From a virus, in the IMG/VR virus record IMGVR_UViG_3300032020_000028, positions 1 through 38,082 of that record: a DNA stretch of 38,082 nt. One strand, written 5' to 3'. Below are positions 24,401-33,300 of this stretch, piece by piece; positions within the stretch are counted from its first letter, which is position 1, and each line of letters opens with the position of its first letter. The position numbers and the translations under genes are program-made. The notes beneath the pieces were generated by a model. It ran no database searches, was not told the origin of the DNA, and saw only the letters and a program-made list of their open reading frames with translations.

Positions 24401-26275
24401 TTATGCTGGAGTATATTCTAAACTAAATGCAACTACATCTAAATCATTTTTTGCAGTGTCAGATGCATTATTAGCATCTCTACTTAAATATAAAACCACA
24501 AAGTCTCCAGCTACTAAACTATCTGTATTTGTAAGAGAAATTGATATTTCTTTCATATACCCAACAGTTCCTGGAACAGTATCCGTCGCACTGTTTATTG
24601 TTCCCATAGCATCTGCATATATATCTTGAGCATCTCCAGGAGTTACAGCCATCAAAGCAACTCCAACAACAACTGAACCACTCGTTGCTACTGGCATTGT
24701 ATATTGAATTTTAGCTGTTAGGCCACTTCCATAATCTGCGGGCATTCTAAACGACCAATATAAGAAACTATCAGTAGTAGAATTGAACCATGCTCTCATA
24801 AAATGAGGGCTCGGGGCACCTGCTGAAGATTTTACTCTTTCTATTGTTGCTGCTAAATTACCAGCGGTGCCATCAGGAAGAGTAGCAGCTTCTATTGGAA
24901 GAATTATAGTTTTAGTAAATACATCACCAATTAAACTTCCCTTTACTTCTAAATTACCACCAATCAACGCATTATTTTGGACTCTCAGAGATTTTACAAC
25001 TGAACCTGAACTTGCAGATAAAATAGTTCCATTTATATATAAATTATTACTAAATTCAAACCTCAACGTATCTTTATTCCATTTCAATTCCTCATGTCCA
25101 GAAGTTTTATAAAATTCAATCTTAGGATCCACAGCCGCAGCAGCTGTATTTAATCCCAAAACATCCCCAGTCGCATAAAGAACTCCAGTAACCTTCAAAT
25201 CATGGCTAAGTTCAAATATACTATAGGTTTTATTCCATCTAAAAGTTTGTGTACCAGGATCAGGATTGCCAAAATATAAAATAGCATCCGCGTTAGAATA
25301 ATCATAATTTACATAAATATCCCCATCAAATCGTCCTTCACCTTCTACTTCTAAACTCCCTCCTATCTGTTCATTGTTTTGAACCCTTAAAGATTTAACA
25401 ACAGATCCAGAACTTGTAACTGTTATTGGTTGATCTGTTTCTGCTCCTCTTTCACATACATCATCTAAAGTATCTGTAGTAACAACATTACCAATTATAT
25501 TACCACCTACCTGTAAATCATTTACAACATTCAAAGATTTTAATACTGAACCTGAAACAGAAACTTCAATAGTTCCATTTATATACAAATTGTTACTAAA
25601 ATCAAACCTTAAATCTGTTTTATCCCATATCAGGGTTTCATACCCAGAAGTAGGTTTACAGAAAGTTATTACAGCATCAACATTAGAATAATCTACATTC
25701 AGATTTACATTACCGTCTGCACTTAAATCTCCATCAACCCACAAATTTCCATTAGCTGAATCAAGGGACATTCTATTTGCATTACCTGCATCCTTATCTC
25801 TCCACCAAAAAATGTTGCCACAGTCAAAATACATAGAGCTACCAGCACTTGAATAAAAATGGATATATCCATTATTACAACCAAATGACAACCCCCCCAA
25901 TGACTGAATTGTTGTTTGACCTGTATTAGTAGTAAATAATTCTCCACCAATATTTAAATTATTCTGCACTCTTAATGATTTTAAAACTGATCCTGAACTA
26001 TCAGCTAAAATATTGCCTTTTACTTCTAAATTTCCACCTACTAATTCATTATTTTGTACTCTTAAAGATTTTACAACTGAGCCAGATGCAGTTACAGTAA
26101 TTGTAACATCTGTTTCTGCACCAACTTCGCACACTTGATCCAATGTAGTAGAATGTGGATTAGCAGAACTAGAAGCGTGAACATCCAGTCCTACTTTCAG
26201 AAAATCAAAGTTTTCTCTTATAGGCAAACTTGATAAACTACCAGATTCTTCTGGAAAATTATTATACCAAATCAA
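24401..26275 (-). CDS. Fibre-like appendage protein with VQNN repeats (long paralogue)
   Basis: The 624-residue protein opens with NNFPEESGSLSSLPIRENFD and a VHASSSANPHSTTLDQV segment typical of phage appendages. Five SGSVVKSLRVQNN-x-x-x-GG-type units and several LKWNK-x-x-LRFEFSNNLYINGT-type units alternate through residues about 60-480. A beta-rich C-terminal domain (about 480-624) follows. It probably forms an elongated trimeric fibre, by analogy with repeat-built tail fibres, but no catalytic or chaperone domain is visible. TTG at 26275 is the start, supported by AAGGAG at good spacing. The protein at 36649-37758 shares both unit types. Confidence 0.72.
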   Translation of the reverse strand: MIWYNNFPEESGSLSSLPIRENFDFLKVGLDVHASSSANPHSTTLDQVCEVGAETDVTITVTASGSVVKSLRVQNNELVGGNLEVKGNILADSSGSVLKSLRVQNNLNIGGELFTTNTGQTTIQSLGGLSFGCNNGYIHFYSSAGSSMYFDCGNIFWWRDKDAGNANRMSLDSANGNLWVDGDLSADGNVNLNVDYSNVDAVITFCKPTSGYETLIWDKTDLRFDFSNNLYINGTIEVSVSGSVLKSLNVVNDLQVGGNIIGNVVTTDTLDDVCERGAETDQPITVTSSGSVVKSLRVQNNEQIGGSLEVEGEGRFDGDIYVNYDYSNADAILYFGNPDPGTQTFRWNKTYSIFELSHDLKVTGVLYATGDVLGLNTAAAAVDPKIEFYKTSGHEELKWNKDTLRFEFSNNLYINGTILSASSGSVVKSLRVQNNALIGGNLEVKGSLIGDVFTKTIILPIEAATLPDGTAGNLAATIERVKSSAGAPSPHFMRAWFNSTTDSFLYWSFRMPADYGSGLTAKIQYTMPVATSGSVVVGVALMAVTPGDAQDIYADAMGTINSATDTVPGTVGYMKEISISLTNTDSLVAGDFVVLYLSRDANNASDTAKNDLDVVAFSLEYTPA

Positions 26276-26285
26276 CTAAATCTCC

Positions 26286-26603
26286 TTAAAACATTCCAAT
26301 AAATCTTACTAACAAAGTCCATACAAATTTTAAACTTTCAGGATTAGATAAACAACTACCCACTGCTAAAGCTCCTATCATAAGAAACCACTTATTATAT
26401 TTTTTTTCTACATTTACATGGTGTGTATTGTGTTTTTCAAACTTTTCATCAACACAACCTTTTAATTCTTCAAATTTCTTATCAACATTTTCATGAAGTT
26501 TTTCGGTAACTTCTTTGATTTCTTTTATAGTTCTCACCAAATATCCCGTGCGCTCTTCAATCATCCCTTGCCACCGATCATTTTTAGCAGCTTTTTTCTT
26601 CAT
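26286..26603 (-). CDS. Coiled-coil protein with C-terminal membrane segment
   Basis: The 105-residue protein has a charged coiled-coil (residues about 15-68, with TEKLHENVDKKFEELKG) and then a hydrophobic C-terminal stretch (about 71-105, WFLMIGALAVGSCL and FVWTLLVRFIGMF). This XhlA- or small-holin-like layout is also found in phage membrane-associated helpers. No proof of holin function exists; other small coiled-coil membrane proteins look the same. AAAGGAG precedes the ATG, and the next gene begins 11 nt after its stop. Confidence 0.6.
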   Translation of the reverse strand: MKKKAAKNDRWQGMIEERTGYLVRTIKEIKEVTEKLHENVDKKFEELKGCVDEKFEKHNTHHVNVEKKYNKWFLMIGALAVGSCLSNPESLKFVWTLLVRFIGMF

Positions 26604-26617
26604 TTAAGCTCCTTTTA

Positions 26618-26944
26618 TCACACATATTCCCCAAAAATTCTGATAGATGAGCTCAATTCATTTGTTAAATAATAAATAGGTAATCTCACAGTTATAAACG
26701 AGGATAACACATCCGGTTTTAACATTGGAGATGCATTAGTTGTATAGTAGATCACATTTCCATATTTATCTCTTAAAGTTAAAAAATCTCCACCTGTTCC
26801 GTCCCATAGAATTCCTTGAAAACGAATCACATGATCTGTATCTTCCGCAAGTCCAAATAGTGTCCATGATCCAGATACTGTAGCATCAACTTTGTTTTCG
26901 TCATCCCCAAAATTTTCAAATCTTCTACGAGCATAATATACCAT
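26618..26944 (-). CDS. Small beta-rich unknown protein
   Basis: I do not recognise this 108-residue protein. It has a basic start (MVYYARRRFENFGDDENKV) followed by strands such as SGSWTLFGLAED, FLTLRDKYGNVIYYTTN and SSSIRIFGEYV. There are no transmembrane helices. GGAG sits close to the ATG. The run of small unknowns between capsid and appendage genes suggests a minor head, neck or appendage component, but nothing in the sequence decides this. Confidence 0.55.
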   Translation of the reverse strand: MVYYARRRFENFGDDENKVDATVSGSWTLFGLAEDTDHVIRFQGILWDGTGGDFLTLRDKYGNVIYYTTNASPMLKPDVLSSFITVRLPIYYLTNELSSSIRIFGEYV

Positions 26945-26969
26945 TTAAACTCCTATATTTTTAATTAAA

Positions 26970-27614
26970 TTATTCTCCTGTTTTAATTACAGATTTTCTC
27001 TTTCCATTCTTTTTAATTTTCTTTTGGTGTATATTAACCTTAGGTGCTGTTTCTTTTACTGACCTCTTCCCACTTTTAGGCGCTTTAAAATCTTCAAGTG
27101 GCATTTCTTGCCCATCTACTCGAACGAGCGTTATTTCAGGAATGTCTACTTTACCTGCCTTTATAACAGCGTCAGTTTCTAATTCTTTCTTTCGGAGCTT
27201 TTCTAATTCTTCTTTTTCTTTTGCAATATTTTGTTTACGTGTATCTTGGGCGGTTTTAATCATTTCTTTCGTTTTATCAGTTACACCAATTTCAAAATCA
27301 ATATCAGATTTTCTACCTTCGTGTTTCTTTTCAACAACCTTATAATTTACAGAAGAAGGACCTTTTCCAACTTTCATATTCGGAATATTAATTTTTGACT
27401 CTGGCTTTTTTGGTAATTTTTGTCCTTTATAAAAAACAAGCCATCCGTTCTGGAAGCTTGTTTTTACACTTGCAGATTTCTCAATTTCCTCTGGAGTAAA
27501 AAATTCTGCTAAATCTACTGATTCAAATTGTGTTACTTGTAGACTCCTATTTCCAACCTCAATCAAAACTGTATAACCCTCAGCAGCAACTACTTTACTT
27601 AAATTTTTCTTCAT
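26970..27614 (-). CDS. Lysine-rich protein, likely head-associated
   Basis: The 214-residue protein has a short beta domain at the N-terminus (residues 1-65, with EGYTVLIEVGNRSLQVTQFESVDL cut by FFTPEEIEKSASVKTSFQNG). The rest is helical and very rich in lysine and glutamate (NIAKEKEELEKLRKKELE near residues 129-146). It ends in a strongly basic tail. A similar N-terminal layout, with an x-FFTPEEIE-x-S segment, is found in small proteins next to capsid genes in large phages. The basic tail could contact DNA or RNA, which is inference. GGAGG precedes the ATG. Confidence 0.6.
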   Translation of the reverse strand: MKKNLSKVVAAEGYTVLIEVGNRSLQVTQFESVDLAEFFTPEEIEKSASVKTSFQNGWLVFYKGQKLPKKPESKINIPNMKVGKGPSSVNYKVVEKKHEGRKSDIDFEIGVTDKTKEMIKTAQDTRKQNIAKEKEELEKLRKKELETDAVIKAGKVDIPEITLVRVDGQEMPLEDFKAPKSGKRSVKETAPKVNIHQKKIKKNGKRKSVIKTGE

Positions 27615-27625
27615 TTTTCTCCTCC

Positions 27626-27871
27626 TTACTCTTTAATATTATCTTCTAATATACAAATAAGCTTAGTTAACTCATTCCAAGACTCTGATGTATAATCTTT
27701 TATTGCTTTTTTAAATGAACTTGCTTGCACATCTGGTAATGATGCTTCTGCAAGCGTAAATAATCGAGCTCGTAATTTTTCCATTACTTTGTTTAATTGG
27801 TTTAAATTTTCAGTTGTTTCTCTTATTAAAAATTCACCCGATTTTTCCTCCTCTTTATTTTTTCTAATCAT
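27626..27871 (-). CDS. Small helical protein of unknown function
   Basis: I do not recognise this 81-residue protein. It is predicted to be two or three helices (ETTENLNQLNKVMEKLRARL and SWNELTKLICILEDNI). I chose the ATG at 27871, with AAGGAG 7 nt away, over a GTG one codon earlier that would be too close. It lies directly downstream of the major capsid gene and a strong stem-loop. It precedes the lysine-rich gene by 11 nt. Confidence 0.6.
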   Translation of the reverse strand: MIRKNKEEEKSGEFLIRETTENLNQLNKVMEKLRARLFTLAEASLPDVQASSFKKAIKDYTSESWNELTKLICILEDNIKE

Positions 27872-27890
27872 CACACCACTCCTTATTTAT

Positions 27891-27927
27891 AAAGGAAGGT
27901 GGAGGATTGCTCCTCACACCTACCTTT
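27891..27927 (-). terminator. Stem-loop after capsid gene (terminator-like or mRNA stabiliser)
   Basis: About 16 pairs, with one mismatch and one bulge, close on a GCAA tetraloop on the minus strand, 19 nt after the capsid stop. No T-run follows on the minus strand, so intrinsic termination is doubtful; mRNA processing or stability is equally possible. Confidence 0.45.
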
Positions 27928-27945
27928 ATTTTTAATCTACTTCAA

Positions 27946-28741
27946 TTAAGAAGCACATGGACAAGGAATTCTACCAGTGAAGGTACCCTTAGCAACTGAA
28001 TTTGCATTAACTATAAGCATTCCAATTTCCTCATAACCAACATATGCGATGAGTGCTCTTTTTGGCTCATCGTCCGGCATTAAAATCAAATCAGTACGAA
28101 TAGGTAATACTCCAGTAAATCTCGGTTCAGAGAAACAATATACTGTACTTGCAGGAACTAATCGAGAAACGATAATATCAATTCCCCAAATAGAACCCAT
28201 CAAGCCAGTTTGCATAATTTCTCTTTGAGTTACTGGATCCACGTCATCCCTTTGCCACGATCTAATATGAGAATAAGACTTCATGTTCATTAAAAATGCA
28301 TACGCAGGTAAATCGTGATCCTGAACAGTAGCCGCCAATTCATTTAGAAAATCTTTGTTAAGACCAGTCGTACTGGTAACAATTGGATTGTTAGCAGTAT
28401 TTGCTAAAACAGTAGCTAACGCTAAAGCCAAAAACTGAGTATCTTCCTCTAACTGAACATGAATCCTAATCTTCTCTTGCATACGATCTAAAACATTGAA
28501 CCTACGCTGTTGGATTTCAGATAACCTAATTCCCTCAGGAGCGAAAATCTCCCAAGTCTTAGGCTCAACATAATCTCCCTCAACGATAAAATCAATAATT
28601 TCACCACGCTTTGCAACAGTAGTTGCAAAACCTGCGATGTCACGATCGTAACGCGCAATTTGTCCTTGTGCTAATACATCGATCTCAAAAAACCTTCTGG
28701 CCATGCCTTGGTAATCTAAAGTTTCCCTGATTGGTATCGCC
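27946..28741 (-). CDS. Major capsid protein, exon 2 (C-terminal part)
   Basis: After splicing this exon encodes residues 65 (last base) to 329 of the capsid protein. It continues AIPIRETLDYQGMARRFFEI, a segment typical of HK97-fold capsid proteins. It then has the long helix and beta hinge regions, and a C-terminal IVSRLVPASTVYCFSEP... part that ends CPCAS. The segment upstream of the first in-frame ATG (28704) continues the same open frame only to the intron boundary, so the ATG is internal. With exon 1 the protein is 329 residues, a normal capsid length. This is inferred from sequence pattern and gene order after protease and decoration genes. The stop is followed by a strong stem-loop. Confidence 0.88.
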
Positions 28742-29592
28742 CTAACTTGTTACTACGTAATAGATTACGTAGGGCTGATCATTTCTGTCAACCTCTATAT
28801 GTTTCCATATAGCTCGGACTATATCTTCAATCTTTCGATTGTTCCACGTATAGTCTCTGAGGATTCCTAATCTTATATTGCATACAAGGAGGTGTATAGG
28901 TTAATAAATAATCTTCTAACCTTTCTCGAGTTCTTCTCGCAAAATAAAGTTTCCACCATTTCTGATTTTTAATTATTGATGTATAAAGACCTAATTTTTT
29001 AAACAAATGCTCTCTTATTAGTTTTTGTTCCTCAAGAGTAAAAGCACAGGTAGACAAAAAATATTGCTCAGATTTTTTATTAAAATATCCATCATCACAA
29101 AACCATAATACAAACCCAGCAATCGTAAGCATATCTAATATTTCTTTAGTCACAATTTTTTGTCCATTTTTATACATCAATTCCCATAAATAAAATAAAT
29201 CCGAATGAGATACAGAATTAAGGTGGAAATATTCATTCCCTGTTGCACGATCTCTCCAAACCATTATTTCTTTATCCAAAAAAATCGAATGTAATATTTG
29301 AACTTTATGTTGTAAATACTGTCTTGATTTCTGCCCCAATTTCAAATAACAATAATTACCAGAACGAATTTTTTGCAAACACCCATCTCCTAAAGCAGTA
29401 CCTACAACCGCCCCCATAATATCTGGAGATAATCGTTGTTGTCTTATTTCTAAAATTCTTTTTCGTTGTTCTTTAATAAACATTTTAGGTTTCCTGCTGA
29501 TTGCCCCTATCTTACAAATTATTACTCTTTGGTATTGTAAGCTTAACAGGGTGTTCCAGCATATAGTAGAATTACCAGACAGCGATTATACT
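28742..29592 (-). ncRNA. Group I self-splicing intron in the capsid gene
   Basis: The 851-nt intron has all key group I elements on the minus strand. P1: exon end CCAGAU pairs with intron GUCUGG, with a U-G pair at the splice site. P10: exon 2 start GGCGAU pairs with intron AUCGCU. P4: UGCUG pairs with CAGCA. The R element (CAGAGACUAUACGUGG at 28859-28844) and S element (AAGAUAUAGUCC, 28827-28816) form P7. The last intron base is G (28742). Splicing joins AT and G as a Met codon and restores a 329-residue frame. The loop between Q and R elements holds an endonuclease gene. Confidence 0.93.
28827..29483 (-). CDS. LAGLIDADG homing endonuclease inside the capsid intron
   Basis: The 218-residue protein has two LAGLIDADG-type motifs, VVGTALGDG (residues 26-34) and GFVLWFCDDG (123-132). 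Each has the acidic residue that helps bind catalytic metal, so it is a single-chain enzyme. Such proteins cut intronless capsid alleles near the insertion site and promote intron spread. Some also act as maturases. The gene starts at ATG 29483 inside the intron, 8 nt after an AGGA that is part of the Q element. It runs into the R element, and its stop overlaps the S element. The open frame is intact, so the endonuclease is probably functional. Confidence 0.93.
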   Translation of the reverse strand: MFIKEQRKRILEIRQQRLSPDIMGAVVGTALGDGCLQKIRSGNYCYLKLGQKSRQYLQHKVQILHSIFLDKEIMVWRDRATGNEYFHLNSVSHSDLFYLWELMYKNGQKIVTKEILDMLTIAGFVLWFCDDGYFNKKSEQYFLSTCAFTLEEQKLIREHLFKKLGLYTSIIKNQKWWKLYFARRTRERLEDYLLTYTPPCMQYKIRNPQRLYVEQSKD

Positions 29593-29786
29593 ATCTGGGC
29601 ACCAAGGGCAGACCTTCCAGCCTCTGTCTGTAGCAAAGTCCAAATTTGTTCACTCTCATCAGCAGTATTGTGAATATTATAGGGATCTAATTCCGTAAAA
29701 TCCCCTTTCTTTACTGCAAAACCGCTTTTGGGAGCTTCTTTTCTAAATCCAGGTGGATACGAACTTGCTTTTGCTTTGAAGGCCAT
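29593..29786 (-). CDS. Major capsid protein, exon 1 (N-terminal part)
   Basis: The exon runs from the ATG at 29786 and ends two bases into codon 65. It encodes MAFKAKASSYPPGFRKEAPK, a region with ELDPYNIHNT, and helical IWTLLQTEAGRSALGAQ. Without splicing the frame would stop after two more codons (TAA at 29588-29586), so the intact capsid protein depends on intron removal. AGGAGGTG lies at good spacing in a leader identical to that of the preceding decoration gene. Together with exon 2 (27946-28741) it makes a 329-residue protein. I expect this to be one of the most strongly made proteins of the phage. Confidence 0.88.
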
Positions 29787-29827
29787 TAAAATTTCACCTC
29801 CTAATAAGGTTTAAACGATTAACGAAT
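29782..29827 (-). repeat. 46-nt leader repeat, copy before capsid gene
   Basis: The minus strand reads ATTCGTTAATCGTTTAAACC followed by TTATTAGGAGGTGAAATTTT and AATGGC. It includes a GTTTAAAC palindrome, a strong ribosome binding site and the start codon. It is identical over 46 bases to 30331-30376. Confidence 0.95.
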
Positions 29828-29828
29828 A

Positions 29829-30335
29829 TTATCCAAACAAGATAAATCTCAAGGTGTAGCTATTAACTGCTGCTGGAACCTGAACTATAAATCCAGCAGG
29901 TCTGTTTGCACTACCCGACGCTGTAGTAGACAATTTACCAACCGAATTGGTATAAAGTAAATTCATAGGACTTCCTGCCTCAACCGAAGCTTTCTCATAA
30001 GCAAGATATGCAGCAGTAACAGTTCCAGCTGCAGTCTCCGCAGTATGATCAATAGTTACTAAACTATGTCCATGTAAAATAGTAACCTTTTCAGCCGCAG
30101 GCGGTTGAGCCAATTCAGTATCATCATCTATGACAATACCATAAATCTGTTCGCCCATAGTATCGCATAAAATAGCATATGTAGAATCAACAGCATCTAA
30201 CTTAAAACATTGTCCCGGAATCCAGTTAATTCCTGGAGTCCATCCCATAGTGTGATTAGCTGCTAACCCAAACGAACCAGAAATTTTTAGGGATTCCTCC
30301 CAACCAAAATATCCCGATCTAGTACACTTTGCCAT
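29829..30335 (-). CDS. Decoration/head-stabilisation-like protein
   Basis: The 168-residue protein is beta-rich and glycine-, alanine- and threonine-rich. A strand pattern of KCTRSGYFGWEES, EQIYGIVIDDDTE, VTILHGHSLVTID and TSYTL-like C-terminal strands matches small outer capsid proteins. It sits between protease and capsid genes, the usual slot of decoration proteins such as lambda D in many phages. AGGAGGTG precedes the ATG in a leader shared with the capsid gene, suggesting matched translation. The fold call is inference by pattern and order; an outer cap or HNH function is not supported. Confidence 0.65.
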   Translation of the reverse strand: MAKCTRSGYFGWEESLKISGSFGLAANHTMGWTPGINWIPGQCFKLDAVDSTYAILCDTMGEQIYGIVIDDDTELAQPPAAEKVTILHGHSLVTIDHTAETAAGTVTAAYLAYEKASVEAGSPMNLLYTNSVGKLSTTASGSANRPAGFIVQVPAAVNSYTLRFILFG

Positions 30336-30376
30336 TAAAATTTCACCTCCTAATAAGGTTTAAACGATTAACGAAT
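30331..30376 (-). repeat. 46-nt leader repeat, copy before decoration gene
   Basis: It is identical to 29782-29827, begins 3 nt after the protease/scaffold stop codon, and contains the AGGAGG site and start codon of the decoration gene. A weak hairpin (ATTACC/GGTAAT) spans the end of the preceding gene. Confidence 0.95.
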
Positions 30377-30378
30377 TA

Positions 30379-33300
30379 TTACCTATTATGGTAATGCACT
30401 GGGGGTGGATAGTTAAGCCCCTTTCTCCTAAGAACATTTCCTGGAGTTGTAAATCTACTTGTAAAGTCTGGAACTTTTGTTCCTTCTAAATCAGTAGTAT
30501 GTCGATTTAACTGAGGCACAACATTTGCTTGTTTTCTAATTCTCGCTTTCATATCAGCGTTAACCTCAGGTCCAAATTCCTCTAATTCTTCAAGCTCTGG
30601 TTCTATCTCAAGCTCATCAACATGAACTTCATCAAACCTAGATCTGTCTTTTACCGGAGGTATAGTTGGATCAAAATCGGCTTTCTTTTTTGATAATTTT
30701 GCATTATCTACAACATCCTTGTTCATATTATCAACCTTTAACAAATCTGGATGTTTTCCCTCAATCCTCTCTTTTCTAACAGAATCTGTTGCATCATATA
30801 CAACCCCACTATTGACATTTTCTGCTTCAGGAATTTGATATGCATGTAAAGCTTTAGAGTTTACAACTGGAAGAGAATCTAAAGTTTTTTCAACAGCTTC
30901 AAAAGCATTTTCATCAAGTAATGCATAATCCTTTGCTTGCTCCGTAATAGCATCTGCTTCAAATGGAATTGCACCAACTGCAGCTGCTTTTCGAGCTAAA
31001 TCAACCGCCCTCTTCGCAAGAGCATCAGCAACCTTCTCAGTTTCCAATGCTTGCACTTTTCTCTTTAAATCTTTATTCTGCTTAACAAGTTGTGCAGCAT
31101 ATCCAGGATCACCAAAAGCCTCAGAATAATAAGATTTTTCATTGACACCTGCTTTTACATCAGTAGGTTCTACTCCTTTCCGAGGATCTCCCGACTTTTT
31201 ATCTTTCTCGTGAGTATCATATTCACCTTTCGGAACCTCCTTAATTGGCTTGCCTACAAATTCAGCTGCTTTCTTTGTCATAACTTTCACCCAACTACCA
31301 TACATCTCTCTTCGAGTATTATCAAGCCCGATTGTAGATACCGCTTTAAGAATTTGCAACTTGTAGGAATTGGAACAGAATTTCTTAAAGTTTTCATCAG
31401 TTTGATTATCTTTTCCTGCAACGTCCACAAAAGCCGATTTAACTGCAAAATCATTACCTGTTCTTGTAATTAACCAATAAGAACTTCCTCTTTTCTCTTG
31501 ACTAACAAACAACTTTGCAACAATTCCAGTCAACAAATCTACTCTTCCCTCAGGAGTATCAAATTCAGTTCTTTCCTCTTTACCTTTCATTTTTTCATAT
31601 TCCTGATTAAATCCCTTCCAAGTAGATAATTCTTTTTCAACTGGAGGCTCTCCATAATCTCCTGGATCTTTAGCTCCAGTCGGTGGATAGGAAGTAGCTT
31701 CCTTCTTTTCTCCAAAAATTGTAACCAACTGATCATGAGCTCTTTTAATACTCTCAACATTGGAAACAACTTCTTCTAATTTTTTAGTCACATTTTCACC
31801 TCCTTCTGTAGGTGTTTCTTTAGGTTTTTCTTCGAATTTTTCTTTAGGTTTCTCAGGACCTCCTTTTAAATCCATGATGGTATCTTTAATAATTTCCTGA
31901 GCATCTCCAATAGCTTCTTGAGCATCTTCAATAATAGGCTTTACTTCTTTTAAGGTCTCTTCAACAGCAATTTTTAAATTCCTGCTATATCTACGAGCAC
32001 CTTTAAGAACCTCATTAAGAGGTTTTCCAATTTTTTCCTCAAGTTTTTCTTCAGCCACTTCAAGGTCTTTATTAACCACTTTTAAATCCTCAATAGTATT
32101 TTTTAAGACCTCTTGCACTTTCTCTGGAGCTTTTGGTTTTTCCTCAAGTTTCTTCTCCACCCTTTCCTCAGGCTTTAGCTCGGGTCTTTCCTCAGGTTTC
32201 TTTTCCACCTTTTCCCCAGGTTTTTCCTCTTCTTCTTTCTTCTCTCCAGGCTTTACTTCAGGCTTTATCCCAGGCTCTCCTTTTTCCTCCTTTTTCTTTT
32301 CCATATATTCTTTCAAACCAGGAGGAAGTTCACCAGCTAATACTTCAATAGTAGCTTTTACTTGTTTTCGTAACTCCCTTACCGCCTGTAAAGTATCTCT
32401 CACAACTTTAGATGCGGATACTGAATCTTCAAGAAAGATAACTCCATGCGGTTGAGATTTTTTCTCTTTATCAATCATATCCTCTCCTTTTTCTGACATT
32501 TCTTCCCAAGCTTTAAGCTCGGTTTTTTCTATTTTAATTCCTTCATCTTTTATATCTTCAGCCGTAGATGGAAGACCGTCATATACTGCTTTTTTCGAAG
32601 ATTCTTTAGTTTCCATATTTCTTTTTATAACTTCAACAATACTTTCTTCATCATAACCTGTCATATCTTCACCAAAAACTTCAATTTCTCCTTCAGCTTC
32701 AACTCTTATTTCTCCACCTTGGTGTGTTAAATCCAATATTACAGTTTGAGGAGCTTTTCCTATTGTAGTTCCGCCAACAATTGAATGTCCTGCCGTATCT
32801 GCAGCTTTTCCAACTATTGTAACAGATTCCTCTTGTTCGTCTGTAGAAGTTAATCGAGTCCAACGAGAAGCTTTTTTCACAAACAATCCAACTAATACAG
32901 ATTCTTTTTGACCCCCCGGAACTTTACTCCATGCAGTTCTAGCGGCATATTCCTTTGCTTCATCAGCAGATGCTCCTTCCCCGACTTTATAATTGTAAGC
33001 TCCTGCATAAGCACCTATAAACTTCTCTTGAGCATCATTCGAAAGTTGATCAATCTTTTTCATAAAATCGGAATCTTGCCGCACATCTGTTTCAGTAATT
33101 GCAGCAAATTTTTGAATCATCTCTTTACCTCCTCTATCTTTTATTATTTTTTGTTCAAATTCATCATATTTTCGTGGAACAACTTTATATTTAATTTGTA
33201 ACATTTTTATATAATCACTAATGTCACGTAATTTTTTTTCATCTCTCCCTGCCATTTCATACATGGCATCAACTAATTCTTGAGGTTGTTTTCCTTGCTG

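Noticed and set aside
26286-26603. Firm call of holin for the coiled-coil membrane protein
   Set aside because: There is a single hydrophobic region and no neighbouring endolysin; the shape is not specific.
28705-29585. Two separate capsid genes with an intergenic endonuclease
   Set aside because: P1/P10 pairing, R/S elements and an open frame upstream of the internal ATG show one split capsid gene.
29782-30376. Repeat pair as phage attachment or resolution sites
   Set aside because: The copies lie exactly over ribosome binding sites and starts, and no integrase or recombinase was seen.
31090-31473. Plus-strand open frame of 127 codons
   Set aside because: It is a shadow of the protease/scaffold gene with no ribosome binding site or recognisable domain.
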